Shown piece after piece: positions 1 through 6,308 of a stretch of DNA of 17,148 bases (position 1 is the stretch's first letter; each line of letters starts with the position of its first letter). The stretch is from Thermoplasmata archaeon (GTDB lineage Archaea; Thermoplasmatota; Thermoplasmata; RBG-16-68-12): the NCBI GenBank assembly GCA_021788795.1, contig JAJYKG010000014.1, positions 1-17,148 on the forward strand, read 5' to 3'. The position numbers were made by a program, and so were the translations under genes. The notes beneath the pieces are model-generated. The model had not been told where the DNA came from and made no database searches. It saw only the letters and a program-made list of their open reading frames with translations.

Positions 1-53
1 AGCCAGGAACGTACGCCGTCCGGGCGGATTTGACCGTCGGGCGTACCCCGTAA
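1..53 (+). pseudogene. Upstream part of an interrupted surface protein (partial)
   Basis: The frame starting at base 3 reads PGTYAVRADLTVGRTP and then stops at TAA (51-53). Reading on in the same frame, the sequence continues as the same kind of beta-sandwich repeat. The segment around the stop aligns without a gap to a later repeat of the same protein (PGTYVVYADRAVG, about bases 540-580), with the stop falling opposite a Phe. This is therefore most likely the end of the 5' part of one gene split by a nonsense mutation, or an assembly error, rather than a natural C-terminus. The 5' part lies outside the window. Confidence 0.6.
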
Positions 54-134
54 TCCACCCTCTATACCGCGACGACCCCCGTTACAGCGAACCTGAGGCT
101 CTCGCTCGCGGCGGCGGCGCAGGTCTCCGGCCTC

Positions 135-1739
135 GTGACGTACGGCGGGTCGGCCCTCACCACGCCCATGAGCCTCACCTTCACGCGGAAGGAGGGCGGC
201 TCCTTCCAGGCCCTGAGCGCCGCGGACGGCACCTATTCCGTGTACCTCGTGCCGGGCAACTACACGGTCCGCCTGGAGAACGGGTCGAGCCAGACGGTCG
301 GCGGCGTCCTGCGGTACTTCACGTACGCCTTCCAGGGCAACCTCACCGTGCCGACCGGGCCAGCCACCCTGTCCTACGCCGTCCCGACGACGCGGACCTA
401 TGCCAACACGACCGTGGAGGGGCTCGTCACCCTGAACGGCGGGGGCGTGGACGCGCCGGTCTCCTTCGTCGCCCAGTCCGGGGGCGCGCTGACCGCCGCG
501 ACGACCTCCGCCGCCGACGGTGCGTACGCCGTGTCCCTCGCGCCGGGCACCTACGTGGTCTACGCGGACCGGGCGGTAGGGAGCGCGGCGTTCCTCGGCA
601 CCGTGACCGTGACCCACGCGGCCACGATGTCCTTCGACGTGCCGCTCCTGCCCGCCTTCGAGCTCAGCGGCGCGACCACGGACCCGTCCGGGACGCTCGT
701 CCAGGCGACGGTGAACGTCACGGGGGCCGCGACCCTGAGCCTGGGGTCGGACACGAGCGGCTACTACGCCGCCCTCCTACCCGCGGGCCTGTACAGCCTC
801 ATCGCCTCGCGGACCCAGGTGGAGCAGGGCCTCACGGTATCCTACCAGGGCAGCGCCTCGTTCGACCTGAGCGCGGCCGCCACGGTGAACGTCCAGCTCG
901 GGAGGCTGGACCAGCACGCGGTCGCCCTCGGCTGGGACGCCTCCCAGAACCGCACGGTGAACCCGGGCGGCGCGGTGACCTACACGATCACGGTCCAGAA
1001 CACGGGGAACGTGCGGGACACGTTCAACCTGAGCGGCTATGCCCCCGGCTGGACGTTCTCCTTCGCTCCCACCTCCGTGACCCTGGGCTACGGGAACGCA
1101 CCGAACGCGACCACGGTCCAGGTCACGATCCAGTCGCCGCCGGACGCCCTCGTGAACCACGGCTCGCTCACGCTCACCGCGACCTCGACCGCGGACAACA
1201 ACGCCAAGGGCTCCGTCGTCGTGGTGGTCGGCATCACGCGCGTGCGTGGCCTGACCCTCCAGGTCGACCCGACCTCGGGGACGTTCGACGGGAGCTATCT
1301 GAACTACACGGTCGACGTGAAGAACACGGGGAACGCCCCGGAGATCGTCGACCTGTCCATCCAGAACCCGAACGACATCTCCGCGGCCGGATGGACGCCG
1401 GGCCTCGCGGCGTCCGGAGCGAGCCCGTCGGGGACGGTCCTCACGGGACTGAACGTGCCCGCGAACGCCACGGCCACCGCGCGCCTCGTCCTGCGCCTCT
1501 CCGGCGCGAACGGCGCCGCGACGGTCGCCCTCGAGGTGCACGCGGAGGACGCGCCCTCCGTCGCCGCGCAGACCGTGTACACGGCCACGCTGCCCGCGCT
1601 CACCACCCCGTCCGCCATCGGCGTCACCGGGACCGGGATCACCCTCTCCCTGCCGCCGAACGAGATCCTCCTCGCGATCCTCGTGGGCGCGGTCGGTGCG
1701 ATCGCGGCCGGGTGGTTCCTCACCCGGCGGGGGCGCTGA
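135..1739 (+). CDS. Surface protein with carboxypeptidase-regulatory-like and NEW3-like repeats, C-terminal anchor
   Basis: This is an extracellular repeat protein of 534 codons as callable from GTG 135. That start is not credible: it lies inside a repeat, there is no signal peptide, and the open frame begins at base 54, right after an in-frame TAA. Residues 1-255 hold about three beta-sandwich repeats of the carboxypeptidase-regulatory type (G-TYxVxLxPGxY pattern). About 262-365 and 372-490 are two NEW3/CARDB-like domains, each with a VxNTGN motif. Many N-x-S/T sequons (NYT, NLT, NTT, NVT, NRT, NAT) suggest N-glycosylation. The C-terminus is a hydrophobic helix (LLAILVGAVGAIAAGWFL) followed by TRRGR, a typical archaeal surface anchor. 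Two bases separate its stop from the next gene, so the two are probably co-transcribed. Specific ligand or role unknown. Confidence 0.7.
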   Translation: MTYGGSALTTPMSLTFTRKEGGSFQALSAADGTYSVYLVPGNYTVRLENGSSQTVGGVLRYFTYAFQGNLTVPTGPATLSYAVPTTRTYANTTVEGLVTLNGGGVDAPVSFVAQSGGALTAATTSAADGAYAVSLAPGTYVVYADRAVGSAAFLGTVTVTHAATMSFDVPLLPAFELSGATTDPSGTLVQATVNVTGAATLSLGSDTSGYYAALLPAGLYSLIASRTQVEQGLTVSYQGSASFDLSAAATVNVQLGRLDQHAVALGWDASQNRTVNPGGAVTYTITVQNTGNVRDTFNLSGYAPGWTFSFAPTSVTLGYGNAPNATTVQVTIQSPPDALVNHGSLTLTATSTADNNAKGSVVVVVGITRVRGLTLQVDPTSGTFDGSYLNYTVDVKNTGNAPEIVDLSIQNPNDISAAGWTPGLAASGASPSGTVLTGLNVPANATATARLVLRLSGANGAATVALEVHAEDAPSVAAQTVYTATLPALTTPSAIGVTGTGITLSLPPNEILLAILVGAVGAIAAGWFLTRRGR

Positions 1740-1741
1740 GC

Positions 1742-2512
1742 ATGCGCCCGCTCGCCCTCGCGCTCCTCGCCCTCCTCGCCGTGTCCGTGGCCGTCCCCGG
1801 CGCCCTCGGATACACAGGCGTCCCCCTGATCGCGAACGTGACCGGCCCCGCGGGCATCGCGCCGGCCCAGTCCGCCCACTACAACGTGACGATCAGCGGC
1901 GGCCCGGGGGGGAACGTGAGCTACGCGGTCTCCTGGTACGTCACAGGCGCGAACACCTCCGGGGCGTCGCCCCTCGCGGCCAGCCCGGGCAGTGCCTCGG
2001 GCAACAAGACGACGTACCCGCTCAACGTCACGAGCCCCGGGGTCGCGGAGGACATCCGCCTCGTGGTGACGGTCGTGGCGACCCCCGTGGGCGGGACCCC
2101 GGTGAACACCACGGTCACCTACACGATCGTCGTGGTCCGGCCCGTCGTCCTGTCGGCGACGTTCCACAACGGCGGAACCACGGCGGCGGTGAACGTGACC
2201 GTGTCGTGGTACGTGGACCACCTCCTGGTGGGCACGAGCACAATCCGACAGATCGCGGCGAACGGCGACGCGACGGTGACGTACGACTACCTGCCCGTGG
2301 GGCTGTCCGCGGGGGAGCACACCGTGACGGTCACCGCGGACCTCGACCACGACGGCGTGATCAACCCGGCCCGGGGCGAGGTCGCCACGTCGACCCTGTT
2401 CTACAACCAGGCGACGCCGCCGGCGCCCGGCTGGATCATCCTGATCGCCATGGGCGTGTTCCTTCCCGTGTTCCTCGGCGTGGTCGCCTACCGCCGCCGC
2501 GGGCAGCGGTGA
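1742..2512 (+). CDS. Secreted membrane-anchored CARDB-like protein
   Basis: This encodes a 256-residue exported protein. The start ATG follows the upstream stop by two bases and opens a clear signal peptide (MRPLALALLALLAVSVAVPG, probable cleavage after ALG near residue 23). The body is beta-rich with several sequons (NVT, NVS, NTS, NTT). Residues about 140-205 resemble a CARDB adhesion-type domain: VNVTVSWYVDHLLVG, then an AGEHTVTVTADLDHDG stretch with an acidic, possibly Ca-binding turn. A C-terminal helix (WIILIAMGVFLPVFLGVVAY) followed by RRRGQR anchors it. Pairing with the upstream gene suggests the two form or decorate the same cell-surface structure. Its TGA abuts the stop of the convergent minus-strand gene within the palindrome TGATCA. 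Exact function unknown. Confidence 0.75.
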   Translation: MRPLALALLALLAVSVAVPGALGYTGVPLIANVTGPAGIAPAQSAHYNVTISGGPGGNVSYAVSWYVTGANTSGASPLAASPGSASGNKTTYPLNVTSPGVAEDIRLVVTVVATPVGGTPVNTTVTYTIVVVRPVVLSATFHNGGTTAAVNVTVSWYVDHLLVGTSTIRQIAANGDATVTYDYLPVGLSAGEHTVTVTADLDHDGVINPARGEVATSTLFYNQATPPAPGWIILIAMGVFLPVFLGVVAYRRRGQR

Positions 2513-3124
2513 TCACGCGGGCTCGAGGATCCAGACGTCCGCGTGGTTCCGGAGGAGCATCCCCAGCTTCGTGCGGGAGATCCCCGCGCGGGCCAGGAGA
2601 CCGTCGAGCTGGCCGTCCGGGGCCATGATGACCTGGCCGTCGAGCCAGGCCGTGGCCACGGTCTCGTACCGGACGCCCTTGCCACTGACCTTGATCCGGG
2701 CCGCGGCGGCCTCGCGGAAGGTGTGGAGGACGATGTGGACCGACGTCACGGCGGTCGGCCGAACGTTCGTGTTGTAGTACTCGGCCACCTGCCGGTGAAC
2801 GGGCGCGAAGGCGCCGACGCGCTTCGCGTACTCGCGCCAGCCGCGGTCGAAGGGCGAGCGGGCCGTCGTCATGCAGTGCTCCGTGACCGGGGCCACGTCC
2901 TCGAAGGTCGCAAGGATGGACTGGCGGGACACGAGGGCGCCCAGGAACTCGGGCCAGGACGCGTACTCCTCCCGGGGCATCGTGTTCGCGAGGTTCTTCG
3001 AGAGGCTGACAAGGTAGTTGTTCAGGCCGGGCACGCCGACCTTGGTCGCAAGGTCCTCGAGGAAGAGCGCGGTGGCGATCTCGACGAAGGGGTTGCACTC
3101 CGGCATGTGCGTCTCCGCGGGCAT
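2513..3124 (-). CDS. Uncharacterised protein, last gene of KaiC/Roadblock operon (paralogue B)
   Basis: This is a 203-residue soluble protein with no signal peptide or membrane segment. I do not recognise the family. It is clearly paralogous to the gene just upstream. Both start with a helical LEDLATKxG / IEDMIEKAG segment, continue through an EEYASWPEF / EAYLGWTSF block and an E-DVxPxT motif, have a central Y(Y)NxNV and H--FRE stretch, and end in LLRNxxxVxxL. Paralogue B lacks the CNFC motif of its partner, reading VTSVHIVLH there. The start ATG overlaps the upstream stop (TGATG, one base shared), so translation is probably coupled; ATG 3106 is an alternative start. Inference: the paralogues form a heterodimer serving as sensor or effector for the KaiC-like ATPase. 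Confidence 0.7.
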   Translation of the reverse strand: MPAETHMPECNPFVEIATALFLEDLATKVGVPGLNNYLVSLSKNLANTMPREEYASWPEFLGALVSRQSILATFEDVAPVTEHCMTTARSPFDRGWREYAKRVGAFAPVHRQVAEYYNTNVRPTAVTSVHIVLHTFREAAAARIKVSGKGVRYETVATAWLDGQVIMAPDGQLDGLLARAGISRTKLGMLLRNHADVWILEPA

Positions 3125-3744
3125 CAGCGGCCCCCCTTCAGGCGCGCGCCGCGCATGACGAGCGCGTACACGCACTCGTAGTTCCGGAGGAGGGCGCGGA
3201 CGTGCTCCTCGTTGATGTTGATCATGACGACGTTCTTGGAGGAGATCTTCGTCTCGCCGCTCCAGCCCCGCGTGGCCAGGAGGTACGAGAGGAGCGGGTT
3301 CCCGGAGACCGTGACGTTCTTCGCGATCTCCTCGCGGAACCGCTCGTGGAAGACGCAGAAGTTGCAGACCGCGATGTTGTGCACGTTCGCGTTGTACTCT
3401 TCCAGGACCGTGGCGTCGGCCGGGCTCATGCGGCCGACCGCATACCGCGTGCGGAAGATCGTGGGCACGTAGCAGCACTGCTTCATCGCGTACAGGTAGC
3501 CGACCACGTCCCCGTCCACGTCCGTGATGGCCATGTCTGTGAGGGGCGTCACGTCGCCCTCGATGCTGAACGCGGTGCGCCCCTCGCGCACCGCGACGTT
3601 GAAGGACGTCCAGCCGAGGTAGGCCTCCTTCCCCATGCGGGACGCGAGGGCGTCGCCGACGCGCTGCCAGAACTCGACGACGCCGTCGGCTCCGGCCTTC
3701 TCGATCATGTCTTCGATCAGCGAGGCGAGGGCGACATCCAGCAT
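3124..3744 (-). CDS. Uncharacterised Cys-containing protein of KaiC/Roadblock operon (paralogue A)
   Basis: This is a soluble protein of about 206 residues. The start is ATG 3744; GTG 3750, two codons earlier, is equally possible, and GGAG lies just upstream of both. The N-terminal half is helical (LASLIEDMIEKAG, EFWQRVGDALASRMGKEAYLGW). The middle carries cysteines in QCCYVP (about 90-95) and CNFCVFHERFRE (about 127-138), a possible metal, haem or redox site. The C-terminus, NYECVYALVMRGARLKGG, matches the paralogue downstream. The family is not recognised; the layout is loosely reminiscent of small V4R-type ligand-binding sensors, but I cannot support that assignment. The gap to the upstream Roadblock gene is about 20 bases and it overlaps the next gene by one base, so it is firmly within the operon. 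Confidence 0.7.
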   Translation of the reverse strand: MLDVALASLIEDMIEKAGADGVVEFWQRVGDALASRMGKEAYLGWTSFNVAVREGRTAFSIEGDVTPLTDMAITDVDGDVVGYLYAMKQCCYVPTIFRTRYAVGRMSPADATVLEEYNANVHNIAVCNFCVFHERFREEIAKNVTVSGNPLLSYLLATRGWSGETKISSKNVVMININEEHVRALLRNYECVYALVMRGARLKGGR

Positions 3745-3768
3745 GGTCACGCATCTCCGGTCATGGGG

Positions 3769-4557
3769 TCACACGAACGAGCTGAGGACGCCGTGCAGGT
3801 AGTTCGACCATTCGCGCTCCGCCTTGTCCGCGACGGTGTCCCCGCGGATCTCGCGGAGCTTCCCGACGACGAGGGCGAGGAAGCGGTCCCAGTGGTCCCG
3901 AGTCATGTAGGCCGGGGAGGTGCCGACCTCGTTGTACGCGAGGGTGAGCGTCTCCTCGAGGGGGCCCGGGCCGATGAGGGAGACCAGGCGCTGGCGGAAG
4001 AACGCCTCGATCTCTTTGTTCTTCTTGAACTCCTTCGTCTCCCCGAACTTCTGGACGAAGAGGAGGCGGGTGAGGCGCTTGAGCTCCGTGGCCACCGCCT
4101 CATCGTACGAGGCGAGGACCGCGGGGGTGATGGGCCGCTCCTCGAAGAGGTGGCGGACCACGATCGCGGCCTTGACGACGTTGGACAGGACGCCCTGCAT
4201 CTTCGTGATCTCCACGGGCTTCGTCGTCAGGAAGACGAGGAAGGCGCGGTCGCCCACGCCCGCGATGATGATCGTGCCGGCCTCGAACTGCTCCACGGAC
4301 ATCATCATGTTCTGGCCGCTGAGCTGGTTGCAGATGTGGGCCAGGTTGCCCTTCAGCAGGTTCAGGAGGCGGTACTCGCGGGGGTTGAGCTCGTTCGGGA
4401 TGGACGACGCGAAGATGCGGCCGTCCACGCCGAGGAACATCGCGATGTCGAGCCCGTTGTCCTCGCGGCAGCGGCCCAGTTCCGTCTCCAGGAGGAGCTT
4501 GAGGTGGCCGACCGTCTCGGCCTCCATCGTCTTGTCGACCTTGCCGGCGTAGGGCAT
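3769..4557 (-). CDS. Roadblock/LC7-domain protein with helical C-terminal extension
   Basis: The product has 262 residues. Residues about 35-113 fit a Roadblock/LC7 (MglB-like) fold: a DIAMFLGVDGRIFASSIP strand pair, a long helix (REYRLLNLLKGNLAHICNQL), then EAGTIIIAGVGDRAFLVFLT. Such domains dimerise and in prokaryotes commonly partner small GTPases or act as signalling scaffolds. The remaining ~145 residues are charged and mostly helical, with no motif I recognise. ATG 4557 directly follows the TAG of the KaiC-like gene (TAGATG), so the two are almost certainly translated together. No Ras-like GTPase is visible in the window; I infer that the KaiC-like ATPase is its nucleotide-dependent partner. 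Confidence 0.8.
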   Translation of the reverse strand: MPYAGKVDKTMEAETVGHLKLLLETELGRCREDNGLDIAMFLGVDGRIFASSIPNELNPREYRLLNLLKGNLAHICNQLSGQNMMMSVEQFEAGTIIIAGVGDRAFLVFLTTKPVEITKMQGVLSNVVKAAIVVRHLFEERPITPAVLASYDEAVATELKRLTRLLFVQKFGETKEFKKNKEIEAFFRQRLVSLIGPGPLEETLTLAYNEVGTSPAYMTRDHWDRFLALVVGKLREIRGDTVADKAEREWSNYLHGVLSSFV

Positions 4558-5448
4558 CTAGGCGCTCCGCTTGAGCCCGTAGGAGTTGAAGAGGATCTGG
4601 AGGGCCTCCTCGGGCGAGTAGTCGTAGTCCCAGTTCTTCTCCATGAGCCGGATGCGGTCGAGGACCCGCGCGGGGGCCTTGAGCGCCTGGGCGGTCTTCA
4701 GGGCCTCCTCGAAGGTCTTCGTGTGGGAGCGCGTCGTCTCCTCGGCCATGGCGACCGGGCTCGCGCGGACGACGATGCCGACGCCGCGGGCGAACAGGTA
4801 CGGGTACACGCCCTCGCCGTGGTGGACCCCCCGCATCTTCAGGATCTTGAGCGTCCGGTTGAAGGCGCCCCCGATCGGGTAGTACTCCAGGTGGACCGCG
4901 CCGTCGGACAGGTAGATGGGCAGGAGGACGTCCTCCCCGATCGTCTCGCCGGGGCGGGAGTGCTCCTCGACCGTGCACAGGACGACGCCGAGCTCCTTGA
5001 GCGTGTAGAAGAGCTTGCCGATGAGCTCGCGCTGCTCGAGCTTGTCCTGGGTGGCCCAGATGACCGGAGTCATGGGGTCGATCACGACCCGCGTGGGGAT
5101 GTTGTAGTCCGCCCGCGCCTTGACGAGCTGGGGCAGCTGCTCCTCGATCATCCTCTTGAAGTTCTTGCCCTTGAGGTGGATGAAGAAGAGGCTCTTCTCG
5201 TAGTACTTGCGGAGGTCGAAGCCCATGAGCTCGGCCTCGCGCATGATCTGCTCCGGGGGCTCCTCCAGGGTGACGTACAGCGCCTGCTCGCCCTGCTCGA
5301 TGCCCTCCATGAGGAACTGGACCGCGAAGGTCGACTTGCCGGTGCCGCTGGAGCCCAGCAGGACGATGGTCGACTGGGGGTAGAAGCCGCCTTCGATCAG
5401 GTCGTCGAGGCCCGGGATGCCGCTCGCCACTTTCTCGGTGTCCGCCAT
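4558..5448 (-). CDS. KaiC-like RecA-superfamily ATPase (single domain)
   Basis: The product has 296 residues with one RecA/KaiC domain (about 1-235). Visible motifs are the KaiC-type opening SGIPGLDDLIEGG (9-21), Walker A GSSGTGKST (32-40), the tandem glutamates in TLEEPPEQ (62-63) that in KaiC proteins act as catalytic base, and Walker B RVVIDPMTP with D124. About 60 C-terminal residues form a helical tail (TKTFEEALKTAQALK, SPEEALQILFNSYG) that may bind partners. Archaeal KaiC-like ATPases are viewed as hubs of signal transduction rather than clocks. It is the first gene of a four-gene operon: a strong TATA box lies about 87 bases upstream, and the leader has a GC palindrome and a GGGGGAG ribosome-binding site before ATG 5448. 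Confidence 0.88.
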   Translation of the reverse strand: MADTEKVASGIPGLDDLIEGGFYPQSTIVLLGSSGTGKSTFAVQFLMEGIEQGEQALYVTLEEPPEQIMREAELMGFDLRKYYEKSLFFIHLKGKNFKRMIEEQLPQLVKARADYNIPTRVVIDPMTPVIWATQDKLEQRELIGKLFYTLKELGVVLCTVEEHSRPGETIGEDVLLPIYLSDGAVHLEYYPIGGAFNRTLKILKMRGVHHGEGVYPYLFARGVGIVVRASPVAMAEETTRSHTKTFEEALKTAQALKAPARVLDRIRLMEKNWDYDYSPEEALQILFNSYGLKRSA

Positions 5449-5470
5449 GATGCTCCCCCCGTGCCTCCCG

Positions 5471-5488
5471 CGCCCCGGCGCCGGGGCG
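5471..5488. repeat. 18-bp perfect GC palindrome in leader of the KaiC-like operon
   Basis: CGCCCCGGC is followed directly by its reverse complement GCCGGGGCG. It lies between the putative TATA box (5531-5540) and the start codon (5448), downstream of the predicted transcription start near 5508. It could be a repressor operator or a stable hairpin in the mRNA leader close to the ribosome-binding site. The palindrome is visible in the sequence; the function is inference, and high GC content raises the chance of coincidental symmetry. Confidence 0.5.
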
Positions 5489-5530
5489 GGCGGGTTGCCT
5501 GGTCGAGGTTGCGGCGAACGATGCGGCGTC

Positions 5531-5540
5531 CTTTTAAAAA
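5531..5540 (-). promoter_or_regulatory. TATA box of the KaiC-like operon
   Basis: On the minus strand this reads TTTTTAAAAG, the most AT-rich block of the surrounding 300 bases. With archaeal spacing (about 27 bases) transcription would start near 5508, giving a leader of about 60 nt before ATG 5448. The T-run could also help terminate the upstream translin transcript. Confidence 0.6.
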
Positions 5541-5589
5541 GCGCACCGACCTGGGAATCGCGTCTGAGAATCTCGCTGCGGCCGGGTCC

Positions 5590-6207
5590 TCAGAGCTTGC
5601 CGCGGAAGGAGTCGAGCTTCTTCTCCAACTCGTGGCTCCGCGCGGCCACCGCGAGCTCGCCCCGGGTCTTCTCGATCAAGCTGCGCGCCACGTCCTGCTT
5701 GCGCTTGAGCGCCACGAGGGCCGTCGGGTAGTCGAACCGCATGAGGGCGTCGAGGATCCGCTCCATCCGCTCGAGGGTCACGGAGGCGCCCGCGACGTCC
5801 CCGTCCCGCAGGTCGGTCAGGGCGAAGCGCCGCAGCTCGCCGACGACGTCGCCGAGGCCGAGGAGGTACGCCGTGTCCGTGACCCCGCACTCCTTCGGCG
5901 TGGGCAGCGGCTCGGCCTTGAGGATCGCATGGACGAGGAAGGCCTCGCAGGCCTCCTGCATCGCGTTCTCGACGAACCCCGCGTGGAAGAGGTCCGGGTG
6001 GCCGTCCAGGAGGCTCCGGAGCTTGAAGACCTCCTCCCGGGTCTCCTGGAGCGCGCCGGCGGAGTCCTCGCCGCGGTGCATGCCCTGGATCGCGCTCCCC
6101 GCGAGGCGCGCAATCGTCCGGGAGGACTTGATGGCGAGCTCGCGGACCTCGTCCTTCTCGTCGAGGCGCGACTCGATCTCCGAGATGACGTCGTCCAGGT
6201 TCTTCAC
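5590..6207 (-). CDS. Translin-family protein
   Basis: The product has 205 residues from GTG 6207 and is all helical. Family signatures are an N-terminal RLDEKDEVRELAIKSSRTIAR, QEACEAFLVHAIL, YLLGLGDVVGELRR and the C-terminal FDYPTALVALKRKQDVARSL. Translin/TRAX proteins form octameric shells that bind and cleave RNA. The two glutamates in QEACEA match, as far as I recall, the catalytic pair of TRAX, so nuclease activity is plausible. Archaeal members are often mis-described as haloacid-dehalogenase-like. Start choice: an upstream ATG (6249) is in frame, but the 14 extra codons contain a TATA-like CAAATAAC centred 27 bases before GTG 6207, and family homology begins just after the GTG, so a leaderless GTG start is preferred. 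Confidence 0.8.
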   Translation of the reverse strand: MKNLDDVISEIESRLDEKDEVRELAIKSSRTIARLAGSAIQGMHRGEDSAGALQETREEVFKLRSLLDGHPDLFHAGFVENAMQEACEAFLVHAILKAEPLPTPKECGVTDTAYLLGLGDVVGELRRFALTDLRDGDVAGASVTLERMERILDALMRFDYPTALVALKRKQDVARSLIEKTRGELAVAARSHELEKKLDSFRGKL

Positions 6208-6227
6208 GCCGCGGCCATGAGGGCTCC

Positions 6228-6238
6228 CGTTATTTGAG
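6228..6238 (-). promoter_or_regulatory. Putative TATA box of the translin gene
   Basis: The minus strand reads CTCAAATAACG, centred about 27 bases upstream of GTG 6207, fitting a leaderless transcript. Read on the plus strand (TTATTTGA) the same AT-rich block could serve the divergent peptidase-like gene with a leader of roughly 48 nt. Confidence 0.45.
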
Positions 6239-6308
6239 GGTTGGGTCATGGCCGCCCGCAGCGCGAAACCGACTTCCGCCGGCGCCGCATGCGGGGACCG
6301 GGGAGCGC

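Noticed and set aside
777..1541. Long minus-strand open frame opposite the first surface protein gene
   Set aside because: Its product is very rich in Arg, Gly, Asp and Val with no domain pattern. It is the shadow of a GC-rich gene that has sequons, repeats and a membrane anchor on the plus strand.
3202..6237. Plus-strand open frame of about 1,000 codons
   Set aside because: It runs antisense to the KaiC-like operon and translin gene. The sequence is low-complexity Leu/Glu/Val/Arg/Asp, as expected from antisense of high-GC coding DNA.
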